In this document: in pieces, positions 1 through 31,800 of the stretch
Layout: the number at the start of each line of letters is the position of its first letter
How positions within the stretch are numbered: position 1 is the stretch's first letter
Assembly: GCF_040954835.1 (NCBI RefSeq)
Contig: NC_090704.1
Coordinates: 14,844,001-14,908,000, forward strand
Direction: 5' to 3'
DNA length: 64,000 nucleotides
From: Lepisosteus oculatus
Lineage: Eukaryota > Chordata > Actinopteri > Semionotiformes > Lepisosteidae
Position numbers and translations under genes: made by a program
The notes under the pieces: generated by a model
Told to the model about the DNA's origin: nothing
What the model saw: only the letters and a program-made list of their open reading frames with translations
The model's database searches: none

Positions 1-966
1 CAGGGTTTTGATTCTGGTTTGGATGTATGTGTAGTCAAGGTTATTCTCTCCACCCAAAGCCACACTGTTAGGTGGTAAATTGACTGTTCCAGAAGGAGCA
101 GGACTGAGGCTTTTTCATTGTTAACCTGCCCTGTTTAGAGTAACTCTGCTGCAATGCTGGCCTCAATTTACTGCAACTGGGGTAAGGCTCTGGGGTTGTA
201 TTAATAACAGTAATTAAATGTCAGAATTTTAGGTATGATACTTATTTTGACCACTTAAGTGTGTGACTTCAATTTAGTTATTAAATTTCATCATGTGTGG
301 CTTCTAAGGAGGTTTTATGTCTACTTGGTTTCCATAGAGCATCTTTAAAGGTTGGGGTTAAGCTTTGCCTTTACAGCTGCTTTTGTTTTTAGAACAGAGT
401 TGGCTACTTTTTCTCCAGAAAATAATATGGATATATAAGTATTTAGATTGCTTCATTCCTTAACCTCTCTCAGCAGAGGTGGAAATATAGGTGGTGGTGT
501 GAAGTGTGAAGTGTGCATGTAGCTTCTGTGGGTTCTTGCTGAAGCTTCCTGGTTTGTCCAACATTTGCTCTGTGCTTCCAAGATACAGCAGCTCCAGAGT
601 TTCATGGCCCTAACCAGAATAATGGATGGATGAAATTGCTGAATTTTGTTTTGCTTAATCTGATAAAAAATTAAAACAACAGCATTGCACTTCTAAATGA
701 ATATGTGTTTACAATAAATTTGGCAACACATCTACAAGAGGGCTACAGATTTATACATTATTAAAACAACCAGTAATTTAATAGTTTATACCCTTACTAA
801 TGATTAATTGCACAGTTACTAGAGTGCTGTCCGGATTTATTCACATCCCTGATTAAATAAGTACTAAAACCTCATCTAGCAGAATGAATTAAGGATTGTA
901 TGGCTTGTCTCTCTTGTAATATTCCAATTATGTTATACTGTAATCAGAGTAGCACTGTGCAGTTAC

Positions 967-2056
967 TGTATACAGTATTTGTCATTAATAATTAATTCCA
1001 TAAAACAAGAGGTCACAGTTATTTACACTTCTATGTATTTCTTTAAATAAAAATTGAACAAAAACAAATCTGGAATAACATTCTGCTCTATCTATAAAGG
1101 CCACCAAAGGTTTGTCTCCCTGGGGTATAAAAGGAGGTGGAAAACATTCAGTAGTAGCATAAAACATCATGGTCAGAGAACTCTTCAAAGAGTGTTGGCA
1201 AAATGGTCATTAACCTCCACCAGTTGGGGGGTGGCTATAAAAAAGTACCACTTTGCACTACAGGGTCCATTTTCAGGAATTTAAGGCTACTGGTAAGTAT
1301 CCACCCTGCGAGGAAGAGAATGCACATATATCTTGCTTCCACAGGATGTGAAACAAGCGGTTTAAGAGGCGGCTGGAAGAAGCCTGATTTTGAAGGGGGG
1401 TCAATAAAAAGACTCAAACTCATAAAACATCACTTGAATGACAATTGAAACAATATCATGAGATATGATGAAATGAAAAGTAAGCTTTGAGACAACACTC
1501 ATGCCCGCTGTGAAATATTGTGTATTTTGGGTGGGGAGTATTATGTTTTGGGGTTGTTTTGCATCTGTGGGTCCTTGAGCCCACAGATGTTAAGATGGGG
1601 GAAATCATAAACTCCAGCACGTAACAGGACATTTTGGCCAGACACTTGTTTTTTCTGTCAAGTGCTCAAGCTTGGCTGAAAATGAACATTCCAGCAAGAC
1701 AATGATCCAAAGCACACATACAGATTGACACAAAAATGATTAACTACACACAAAATAAATGTGCTTCACTGTCCATCTCAATCACTAGACCTCTACTTAA
1801 TTGAACTTTTGTGATCGTAACTCAAAACAGCAGTTCACTAACGGAAACCAACCAGTCTGAAGGACTTCTGCGTTCTGATTCTGAGTGGAGGAATGTTCAT
1901 AAATTTCCCCTGTGAGGTTCCAGAACCTCATAGCACACTACACGAGGCATCCAGTCAGTGTAATCCCTTCCAGAGGAGGATGTATGGAATACTGCCTGCA
2001 GCACTGTGAATAAATGTGACCCTGAACTGTAATTATTTGTGACAAATACAGCTCTG
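967..2056 (+). mobile_element. Decayed Tc1/mariner transposon
   Basis: Broken transposase remnants on the plus strand include a frame reading FQQDNDPKHT at about 1690-1720, and a decayed PSQSPDLNPIE-type block at about 1771-1803, which are the second and third parts of the DDE catalytic signature of Tc1-family transposases. Upstream is a VFWGCF-like block near 1540-1565. Sequence around 967-1034 (GTATTTGTCA ... AATAATTA ... GGTCACA) is repeated in inverted form at about 2003-2055, as expected for terminal inverted repeats. Frameshifts and stops show it is dead. It is a DNA transposon, not a host gene. Confidence 0.75.
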
Positions 2057-2489
2057 AGCAATACTATTAAGATTATTGTATAACACATTTAGAATTATTT
2101 AAGCAAGAAACTTTCCCCACTCTGTAAATCTTCCCGTTATTTGACGTTTAAGGCTCCTGTTTCATCAGAAGAACAGCCTGAATAAATTTTTAGGGAACTG
2201 TATTTGCTTTATAACTACATAATTAATGACTTCTTTACTGTTAACAACTGTTTATTTTGCACGGAAAGCATATGACTTACACCTCCGACCTCCAAAAGTA
2301 CTACCTAAAATTGTTATTGTGCTATTAGAGAAAGAAAATGGTTTTGGACTAATTAATTCAAGTGCAAATTTATAGCTTCATTAATGCTTCAGTCACTTGT
2401 GTGATCATGTATCATTATGTATCATCAAATTATGTTACAATTTCCAGCATTTCATTGTAGAATATACTGAAGCTTTTTATTTTAAAACA

Positions 2490-2832
2490 CAAGAATCAGG
2501 CATAGGGGTGCAGTGGATGGCATTGCTGGTTCGCAGAGCTGGGACCCTGAGTTTCGTTCTTGACCAGGAAGACCTGGGGTGGGATCTGCGTGGAGTTTGC
2601 ATGTTCTCCCCATGTTCGCACAGGTTTCCTCCCACAGTCCAAAAACATGCTAATTGGCTTTTGGGAAAATAGGCCTTGTTTTGAGGGAATGTGTGTCTGT
2701 GTCTGCCCTGCAATGGATTTTTGTTCTGTTCAAGGGTGTTTCCCACCCTATGCCTCTTGCTTGCTATTACTCCGGCTACCTAGCCACCCTAAATTGGATG
2801 AAACAATTAAAAATCATGAGATGGATGGATAG
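2490..2832 (+). repeat. tRNA-type SINE copy
   Basis: Contains the stretch common to many fish SINEs: a head (GGGTGCAGTGGATGGC), then GTGGAGTTTGCATGTTCTCC and TTTCCTCCCACAGTCC, and it ends in an (ATGG) tail. A second copy in opposite orientation lies at 13985-14285. Open frames across it are by-products. Confidence 0.7.
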
Positions 2833-3646
2833 TGCAGCGATTGTACTAGTCTTTTCCTGGGAATGACAAAAATATCACTAACCACTTCAACTGAAATGAG
2901 GGCTAATTGTTTTTGCAAATGGATAGAATCTGAAACACTTTCTTAAGGTCACTATTTACAGGGTGATTATCCAGCTAATTATATATTTCAAATTCAGGAT
3001 TGAACACATAAAATTCAGGACAATTTTATAGTTTTACTTTGTTGCTAAGGACAAATGTAAGAAAAATGCATTGACAATCCTAGTTACCTGGACATCAGGT
3101 AACACCATTTTATATTGTCAGTGACTTCACGTTTAGAAATAAAGACAGACACTCATACAAGCAAAAAAATACAATTATCTCAACATTCAATCTACCTTCA
3201 TCTCTGATTCCGGACAGAACGTTTTTTGAGATTTTGTGGTATCCTAGCAACATTTTATAGTTAAGGTAGAAACAAAGAAATAGATTAAACACAGTTCTTA
3301 ACTGTGAATTAAGCAGAACACGTAGAAGCAGTTCTTACCAAATTAAGTGAGGTGAGTCAGTAACCAGACATGGTTAGATATAGACGTATAGTATCAAAGT
3401 CTATGAATACAGGCCCTGGTGAAGAAGTCCAGTCTCGGCTGGCAAACAGTAAGTTGGGTTGCTTTTCACTAATGTTAGATAACATGGTACTAATAGTACA
3501 GTACATTGAGTAAATACACACTCATTACAGTAAATCTGAAGTGTAATTTATGTACCTGCATTTTTAGTTTTTTTGTAACACTGCATCAAAAGTATATGGT
3601 GGCTACCTCTGGACACACAGTCATACCTTTTCTGTGTGGCTCACAG

Positions 3647-22998
<19,352 letters not shown>

Positions 22999-24750
22999 CA
23001 TAATCTTAGCCCTCTTTCCAGATGCTGGTAGGTTTTGTAGCCGTCCAGCATGAAACCTGAGAAGGAAATTGCACTGCAGCTCAACTGCCAAACCTCTGGA
23101 ATTAAGACTCCTTATAAACCACAAGGACACTTTGGTAAAACAGTGAGAGGACACTGAAAGCAGGGAAAAATGCCTTTTTGACTTTAAAATCCATGACATG
23201 GACTTCTCAAGAGTGGCTCTACAGAGAAATCTGAAACCAGTTTGAGTTTGACTGTGCTTCGTTTTTGCCTCTAATGAAGAAGAGGTGCAAAAGTGACATC
23301 TCTACACTCACCGGGCTCTCAGTTACTAATCCGTTGTGTTAACAAGGTAGCACACACCAGTAGTACAGTCTGGGAATCACCCAGAGTTGTTACATAGCCT
23401 TAGCCTTAATCTGTCATCACACTCTCGAATCTATTGTCTAAAATCATGTTAACTTTTCTGATGAACATGTGTCTTTAACCAACAGCCAGGAGAAATGAAA
23501 TGACAGTCGACACACAAACAGCAGGATTTCTCCTGAGAACATTGTTAGGCCTGAAAGGAAGCAGTATTAAACATTTGCTCAGAGGTGACATCTGTCCGTT
23601 TCATAGCATTTTGGCCACTAACAGGGTTATCATAGTGCATTTCTGTTCAGTGATGCCCTGTAGTGTAGAGCTACATTAAATCCACGGAGAACCTCACCGC
23701 TGAGCCCCTCTGTTATGGGATTGTCTTTATTTTGGTAATTTCAACTTTGAGCCTGGTCTGCTCTTTGTGTTTACAGGCTTCTTATCAAGTGACAGTATGG
23801 AAAAAATGACTTTGGACAAATCTTTTGTCTAATCTTTTGAAAACACAGAAGAGCGAACAGTAGTGTGGAGCATTCTGAACTCTTAACTAGAACTGGTTGC
23901 CTTGTGGATCCAAATCACAGGAGAGACACTGCTATTGTACCGTTGAGCATGATACTTTACCCTGTTGTTCCAGTACAATACCCAGCTGTATAAATGAGTT
24001 CAAATCCAAGTCTCATTGGACGAAAGCATCTGAAAAAATAAATTGTAAGATAGATGAGAATTTAATAGTTTTTGCTCTTAAATTAGTCCAGATATACAGT
24101 TAAGAAAAACAGTAGACTATTCAGATTTAAACTGAATTTTCAGAATTTTCTGAATGTCAGAAGGGCTCTCTTGGGCCCACAGAGGCCCAAGCACGTTTCA
24201 TCAGGAACTCTTTCTCCTTAATGATTTTCAGGCTCGGAAAAGCTTGTTACTAAGGCCAATTAAATCAATATCTGATTCATCTGGAGTAAGTCTTTAAGAG
24301 TGAAGGGAATGAAAATCAGAAGCCCCTGTGATGCTCTGTGATTTTGCATCTCTGTTCTAAAGGGAAAGCAGGAAGAATAAAAATGATCACTTGGTTATTT
24401 GGGCATGTTTGTAAAGGCTTTGAGACTTAGCACTTAAAATTAAATGGTATGTTGAGTTCATAATTACCTTGTATATTACTGGTGTTGTTTATGCTCTTAA
24501 TTATTACATATAACACTTTTCTGTACTCTAACAAAGTGACCAATACCTACTGTGCAGATTCCTCAGAACATCTACTGTATTTTATTTTTGTAGCATCAGA
24601 CTTTTAACATTGAAGCTTTTAGATGTCTGTTAAACAGGCTGTTTTGTTTCTGAAACCAGATTGTCATACGCTTTAAATATATTTTCACTGAATTATACAA
24701 TTTTGTCTGTAATGTATGTCTATGTTCATAAATAAAACATCTCTGTGATG
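22999..24750 (+). other. tie1: tie1 3' untranslated region
   Basis: About 1.7 kb with no long open frame follows the TGA. Several AATAAA hexamers occur (one near 24038 and a last one at 24731-24736, after a T-rich stretch). The end given here assumes use of the last hexamer; transcript data would decide. Confidence 0.6.
24731..24736 (+). terminator. Probable tie1 polyadenylation signal
   Basis: AATAAA hexamer about 1.73 kb beyond the tie1 stop codon, followed within 30 bases by a TG-containing stretch (ctctgtgatgactgg). It is the last hexamer before a change of sequence character, so it is the preferred candidate. Confidence 0.5.
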
Positions 24751-25117
24751 ACTGGACTCATCACAAGGAAGGAAACAAAACTCTGACATTACCAATGAAT
24801 GAAGCAGCAGTTTTATCCTTCTGATATCAAGTGAGTGCATTATAAAGATGTAACTAGGATAGTCTTGCTTATCTCTTATGTTTGTTGTTTCATATCCTAG
24901 ATTTTGTAGATGAAGTGCTTAATAATCTTCTTGTGTGCCTCTGGACCTCAGTCACAGAAGCCCGTCTTGTTAATGAAAGGGAAAATTCTCGGAGAAAATG
25001 TAATTAAAACAGTAAAACACAGTGGTTCATATAGAATTGAAGGAGAGGATTTCAGAAGTATTTAGATAGTACTACATTGAAGTCTACATATGGCCTATAT
25101 TTATATGCACTATTTTT

Positions 25118-25305
25118 CTATAGGAGCAAGTAAAAGTTTATTCCATGTTGAAAAGAGAAGAAAAGAAACACGTTTCGGCTGTAGATCCTTCTTTGGGTTC
25201 TTTCCGATGAAGGCTCCACAGCCGAAACGTTGTGTTTCTTTTCCTCTCTTTTGAGCATGGAATGAACCTTTACTTCTTCCTTTGCAGCCTGACGCAGCTG
25301 CCTAC
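25118..25305. repeat. Head-to-head pair of hammerhead-bearing (Penelope-type) repeats
   Basis: Positions 25118-25200, read on the minus strand, and 25201-25305 on the plus strand are two copies of the same unit facing away from a shared centre. The plus copy has CCGATGA at 25204-25210, a 4-bp hairpin GGCT(CCAC)AGCC at 25212-25223 and GAAAC at 25224-25228, followed by the shared tail with CATGGAATGAACC. The minus copy has ACAGCCGAAACG and CATGGAATAAAC. Together with the copy at 15005 this defines a dispersed family. Inverted copies are common among Penelope-like elements. Confidence 0.6.
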
Positions 25306-25374
25306 TTTAACTTTTTTTGTATAACCTATAAAAAGCAAGACACAATCTTCACAACACAAACCTAATAAATACAG

Positions 25375-26290
25375 GGTCGGCAAAAAGGGACTTGTCATGC
25401 TATTCACCTCGGGAGGAGAGCCAAAGGTCCAGGACAGTGGAGATCGAAGTGCAGGGAGACAAGTGGACAAATGGACAAAGTGGACTCCTCCTGAAAGACA
25501 TTGACTTGGACAGAATTGTGGAGGTTGGAGCCCTTTCGCATCTCTTTCCTGAGGTGGGCGGTCTACAACACCCTCCCATTACCACTGGATCTGCAAATGT
25601 GGGGTGTGAGGGAAGATCAAAGTGCTGGTTCTGTGAAGAGAGAGGTACCTTCTCTCTCTGGGGGCAGGGTGGCACTTCCACTAGGTAGTTATAGATGGCA
25701 TGACAAGGCCTTGATGACACTCTTGGATATCCTGGAGAAAGAGGCGAAAAGAAACGGCAAGCTCATGGGGGATTTACAAACGCAGTTGCATTTGTCAGAG
25801 AGGGTGAGAAGTGGACAAGGTCAAGGAAAATCAAGGATTCTTTCCTGCATAAAGCTCCAGCATGGGACATGAGACTGGACCTTGGAGGAAGGCTGCAGTT
25901 TCCAGAGGTTGTAAAAACATCCCTAAGGCCAGATGTGGTGATGTTGTCCCCTTAAGTGAGGAAGATCATCCTCATTGAGCTGACGGTGCCATGAGAGGAA
26001 GGATGTGAGGAGGCCTTTGAGAGGAAACATGCTAAATATGAGGATCTGGTACAAAACTGCAGAGGGAAAGGGTAGCAGAGGTGTTTTTTTCCTGGTGGCG
26101 GTTGGATACAGAGGATTCCCTATTCAGTGTGGAGAGAGCTGAGAGCTGTGGGGCTAACTGGGAAGGACAGAAAGACAGCAGTTCGAAGGTTGGGAGAGGC
26201 AGCAGAGAGAGAGAGAGCCTTATGCTGGCTCTGGAACGGGAGAAAGGTGTTAAGATGGAGGACGGCAGGAGATGAGCAATAACTGGCTAT
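25375..26290 (+). mobile_element. Non-LTR retrotransposon remnant (zinc-knuckle and endonuclease-like C-terminal part)
   Basis: Broken plus-strand coding sequence. It shows CWFCEERGTF (zinc-ligand pair, about 25630), YRWHDKALMTLLDILEKEAK (25690-25750), then after frame changes RPDVVMLSP and IILIELTVP (25930-25995), EEAFERKHAKYEDLVQNC (26010-26060), and in another frame a decayed RGFPAQSVW-type block followed by an AVRRLGEAAERE-like block (26100-26230). The order CCHC then RPD...E followed by ELTVP is that of the restriction-like endonuclease tail of R2-type LINEs in fish. Stops and frameshifts make it a fossil. The exact clade is inferred. Confidence 0.6.
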
Positions 26291-28560
26291 CAGTGCTGAT
26301 CCACCAGCAGGAGGGCGTTATGGATAAGGATCAAAACACCTGATGCAAGCTGGGTTCCATCTTGTGACATCAATTCCTGGACAACAGCAACAGTCAACTG
26401 TTGACTAAGGAGGGCAGCAGTAGATGTACATAAGACATTCACTAAGCTGTCCTTACAAATGTGAATATTACAGAGGTATTTTTTCCTCACCAGCTGAAAT
26501 ATACACCGTGAAAATTAATATTATTATTAATTAATATTAATATTATGGAAGAACTGCCAGTTGCAACAGTACAGAATAGGGGCTTCCAACCCTCACATCT
26601 GCTTTTCACTCGATCTGAACTCTTAAATAAATCCTTAGGCCAACTAACAGTTTGCTGAAGTTGATTGCTTGGAACATTTGCAGCTTCATTCGCTGTGGAT
26701 CAAGTTACCTACAAAATACCATGGTTAAAAGCTTATCTCCAACATCTATAGGAACTCGAGGCAGAGAGTTAAAATAAATCATGTTACTCAAGGATTCGAT
26801 TGCATAATTGAAAGCTCAGCTGGATCAAAAACTAGCAGCTGGGAGGGTAATGTGAGTGGATAGTGTGTATTTTAGAAAATATTTTTACATGGAATAATAG
26901 CACCAAATGCAATACATTTTACAGTCAAGAAAAAAGCCATAACTGATATGAAATGCAAAATAATATAGTTCCTTTATTGAAGACTCTGTAGATTCCTCAT
27001 TGCACTTAATACACAGTGTTTACTCTTGGGAAGAAAGGACAAGTACTGTAGTTACACAGAAGAGGAGCCCTGTGTGCTCAAGACTTGTCACTTATTCAAG
27101 TGTCAGCGGGAGACCACATTTCAAAAATTTTTATGCCTTGTGGTTTAGAAGTCCCTGGCCCTTTTCCTTACTGCATCTTGCTGATCTGTCAAAGGATTTC
27201 CTTAAACAACAAGCCATGGGTTCAGCCTGTCACACAGAGGAGACATGTGCCTGCTTCCTGGTGCTCTCAGTGTCTCTCTGTGTCCTGAAGAAGCTGATAG
27301 GGAGGTCGCCGAAAAAGGGCACTTCATTTTCTCATTTTAAAACTACTCTGCCATACATCACTGCCTAGTTCTAACATGTGCAACAAGAGAAGAAAATAAA
27401 GTGTCTGAAAACCTCCAGGAATGCAGGTTAAGCTCTTAGTCTTTTCTAGAACTTAGGTAAAAAATGTTTCTCTCCCTATCCCAATGTACAGTATACACTT
27501 AGTCTTACCATATAGAAGCAATATAAGCAAACCTTTGTTTGAAGAAGATGTACAAAGCGTTTCTTTATGTCATTAGGTTTGTTAAATTACATTTCTACAT
27601 TTAACATTATGCGATATGTTAGAATCAAGTGTGATTTATTAGATAATGAATCATTTTTATAAACAATTCATATTTTCTGTAATGCCCCTTTCGTGTTGTG
27701 CTCAAAAGCTCAAGACTACTTCAGATCGTGTGCGAGATTAAGATGGGAAAAAGAGAACTTGATGGCTAGGAGAACAGTTCTCACGAAGGACCTGCGGTTA
27801 TACTTTGTGCCTGTGGTGCACATTGAAGAAATACCAGCAATTCAAAGGCTAACTGGTTGAGTAAAAATGAGACGTTTTCTTTTGTATCGAACAGAACCAG
27901 GAATCTAAAAGAGGTAAACTGAGATCCTTAAACAAGAGCTGAAACAGATACTAAGGGTCCCACGTTGTCCTGGTCAGAGGTGAAAGACAAGCAATGACTG
28001 TATGATATTCTTACATTACGTCTGCTATGACAAAATTCACAAATCATGTCACATTTTCAATTCTGTGTCAGTAACTGTTGTTTCTCTTGGGCATTTTCCA
28101 AAGCTGCTCAAGAGCTACCATAAACACTGTTTCACTGCATGAAGTACATAACTTCCTTTTGGAGGTCATCAGAAACACCAGATCATTTTGCAGTGTGTCA
28201 CTAGGCATCTGCCACTACTAGGGCCTTTTTCTTGGAGGCGGATCTGATTTGTGATCAAACTACTGCATTGCCCTTGGGAACAAGAAACATAACTGAATGG
28301 CAAGGTATTCTGGATTGTACCGCTTGCTACCGTTCTGTCTCAGAAGTGTTGAAATAACTCGTATAAAGGATCCTAGAAATCAGGCAGAATGCAGCTGAAT
28401 TCTACCTGTCTTTTCGAAGGGGATTTTTGTCATTTTACTCCAGGGGCCCACTAAAACGGTGCTCACCCAATGCAGTTTCACACTCTCTGTACCTGGCAGT
28501 GGGGAGGGTGCGGGGCACAGTGGCAAAGCTGTGTTTGGGGGGGGAGGAATGAGGCCCCCA
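26291..28560. other. Intergenic stretch upstream of mpl, no gene seen
   Basis: About 2.3 kb with short open frames on both strands but no recognisable protein motif, RNA gene or repeat family apart from a short AT palindrome-like run at 26516-26547. It may include distal mpl control sequence, which cannot be read from one genome alone. Confidence 0.5.
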
Positions 28561-28593
28561 TTGGGCTCTTGCCTCAATCCACCAGCCACAGGC

Positions 28594-28627
28594 TTCCTGA
28601 TCTGCTCAGCTGAGCCCTGTGAGATAA
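28594..28627 (+). promoter_or_regulatory. Candidate mpl proximal promoter: ETS and GATA motifs
   Basis: TTCCTG (inverse CAGGAA, ETS core) at 28594-28599 and AGATAA (GATA site) at 28622-28627 lie 60-120 bases upstream of the first mpl ATG codons. The mammalian MPL promoter is known to depend on a GATA site and ETS sites for megakaryocyte expression. Both motifs are short and can occur by chance; the position supports them. Confidence 0.4.
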
Positions 28628-28683
28628 TGCCCGTACGTTTCGAAAGCCTCCTGTTTCAAGCAAACAACAGAAAGAAAGTGGTG

Positions 28684-28827
28684 ATGGGATATAGCCAGTA
28701 CCTGCTTTGGCTATGGCTCCTGGGTTCGAGCTAAAAATCTGCTTTTGGATCTCTGTTTCTGTTTGGATCTGCTGGAGGACTTCGCTGGTCTCCACCTTTG
28801 AACCTGTCTCTCCTCTGATAAAGAAAG
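28684..28827 (+). other. mpl: mpl exon 1: signal peptide, with overlapping upstream ORF
   Basis: The ATG at 28713 opens MAPGFELKICFWISVSVWICW, a typical signal sequence (charged start, hydrophobic core), and the frame runs to a gtacat donor after 28827 with the phase needed by exon 2. A second ATG at 28684, in another frame and good context (G at -3 and +4), gives MGYSQYLLWLWLLGSS and stops at 28732-28734, overlapping the main start. It is either an upstream ORF or, with a weak donor (gttcga) after 28722, an alternative signal peptide; that donor would also keep the phase. Confidence 0.6.
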
Positions 28828-31800
28828 GTACATTTTCTTTGTTTTTGTCTTGGCGACAAATTACCTCTTGGATGTTAGTATCTCAGCATCAGAGTTCATA
28901 CAATTTTCATCCTGTGGTTGCAGGACACAAACATAGCGTGGGAAGGATTGAATTTTTTCTTTAGGTACAGTTTTTGCATCCCCACACGTGCCTCATTTCC
29001 ATGTAACTACAATTAGTTTGGAATTTGGTTTTTCTGATTTTTAAATTAAAATTATTCTAAATCAATACGATTTTGTATTATATGGATCTATAACTACTGG
29101 ATAAGCTACAAATACTACAGGAATCAGGATAGGATATAACAGGAAACGTGTATCGAATTATGTAATTTCTCTGTGCAGAAAAATGTCTTATGGATTCTCA
29201 ATGAGTATCATGATATAATACACTCATGTTACGTCTGGCAACTCTAGTATTTAATTTTAAAAACTATATATGGTGGGCCTGAAAGTTTTTGATAAATTAT
29301 ACATTACATCACAGGGGAAGAAATATTTTAAAAATGAAAACCGATAAAATAATAATCTAAAAAAATCCAGTTTTTTCTTTGTATCAATTATTCAAGATTT
29401 ATTTTTCCAAAATACATTATTTCTGGAAATTATGTCTATTTCATGACTATCTTTTATATGCAATTAACATCACAAGTTTACTATTAATTATTTTGCCTTT
29501 TCATGGTTATTGTAACTATATGTATGTAAAATATTGTATATTCATTGTATATTTTGAATTTCAAAAAAAGGATGTGATGTCTGTTGTCGACTGTGTTATT
29601 AATATTATCCATTTAGATACGTTGTGTTCATATAAATATTACTTTTCATTTTGAATACTTACTCACTTATATGTTTATAAGTAAACTTATATGTTTACTT
29701 ATATGTTTACCTGTATATGCAGTATAACAAAATATCTTCCACTATCTAATAGGATTTTCTCAACTACTGAACAGCAGTTATATAGTTACTATTAATGTTC
29801 TGACATTATATCTATTCAGTAATGCACAGTAATTCATATAACATTTTTTAAAAATCTGAAGATTTTACAAATAGAGGAGAGTACTACAATATAACACACC
29901 GTCTTTTCACAACTTGAAATGATTCAACCTTGGAAGACCATATAAACCACTAGCAGTACCAGAGAAGAGGAAGATAATAAGGGCTATTTTCCACCACACT
30001 ACACTTGCATCAACAGAGGTGCTGGAATCCTAAAAGGCCAAAACAACAGAGTTCACAAAGTGGGCTACAAACCCTTTGACTACAAATTGGTTGTATTGTC
30101 AAAAAAGTACATGTAGTCAGTTCTGCTATATATTTTCATGTTCATGAAACATGTTTTCACAGTGCAAATTTGATACAGTACTGCCACATTTTTGTCACAA
30201 GATTTATTGTTGGTTGTAACACGTATTTCAAAGCAAAGGATAAGATACTATTAAAATATTGAAGCTTAGCCAAACCAAAGAAGACCTGTTTACATCTTGT
30301 CAACCGTATATTTTAAATCCCTAGATAATTATAATCATTTAGAATGTTACCAAAACCCAAACCCTCTGACTTTTTTTCCAGCTGAGCTCCAAGTTACCTC
30401 CTGGATCTAATTCTTGTTTTAATTAGATCTTTAGAGTCTTTAAAAATTGGTAACACTTCAAAGAAATGAAGTGAGCAAAAGAAGTGAAGAGAAATGAGCA
30501 GTGAAAAGTGGATCAAAATATGTAATTCTGAGTAGAAAAACAAGTGGAAAATAATAGGATATGATATGAAAATCAAGTATTGGTGGTTGTCTGATACACA
30601 ACCTTATTTTTCACGACGAATCTCTGGGATCTTTCAAGAAATAGTTGTACGAAACTCAGAGCAGAGGCTGCTGATATTCATACAAGGTTGTATTATGTGT
30701 GTCTTTCCTTTTAAAGGTTTTTGAGAACCACAATTCTGTTGTCAACATTTCTAAATCAGGTGCAAAGGATTCCACTGACCTGCTATACACCATACCCAAA
30801 TCTATTCAATTACTGTAAAAGCCTGAAGATGTCACAATTCAGTGCTTTCAGTGTCTCTCACTGCCCACCATCCTTTTTCTAACAGCTTCTTTGCTCCTCG
30901 CTGATGATCAAGACCCAAAATGCTTCACTCGGACAGAAAGTGATTTCACTTGCTTTTGGGAAGGCAACGATTCTACCTATGAGCTCTATTACAAAACAGA
31001 AATGTAAGTATGGGAGGAATATAGATAAAAGCTTCTTACCTGACTGGCACTGCAAGACAGTACTAGATGAAAATATTACAAATAGAACAATTCTATCGTG
31101 ATCTGCAAACAGGACATACAGTATATGCTGTACATTAACCTGTTAGTCGTGTTAAATGTGGCACATCCTATGTATAACAAAATGCCTTATTGTGGCTGTA
31201 ATGTTGAAAATGACTCAAACGTATGTAAATAGGAGGAAAACAAAAATATGCGTTTAAACAAAACTGGAAGTCACAAATTAGGTCAAGAAGTATTGAAAAC
31301 AAAAGATGACTGTACATATAAACTCCTATTAATTTGGCTATGTAGACTTTAACGTATTTTTCAAGATGGCAAAATTGTTTTAAAAAAAGGAGCACATAGG
31401 CTAGGCAAAAGAAAGGGGAAAGGGGGGATCCAATTAAGATAAGAGATAACATCTGACTCTCCTCTTGCAATTTGTGTAGCAGCTTATAAAATGGAGCCCT
31501 GCTGTACTTTTTTCCATGAGAACAACATCATCCAAAGAATGCAACAAAATACAACCTCAGTGTAACCCAACCTCCACCCAAGCAATGTTGAAAGATTTTT
31601 TGACTGCAGTCGCACACACCAGCAAAATGTATAGACTGAATGATTAATTCAAGAGGGGTATAAACAATGTAAAAATACTCCAGTCCCTGGATTACCATAC
31701 ATATTGGGTTTTTATTTCTACTAATCATTCTTATTTAAACATTTTGCACACTTTTCTCTGTGGACATGAAAGCCTGATATAGTGTACACCCGCATGTCTG

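Noticed and set aside
630-674. Possible tie1 signal-peptide exon (MKLLNFVLLNLIKN)
   Set aside because: It runs into a stop without a usable donor of the phase required by exon 2, so exon 1 is left as not found.
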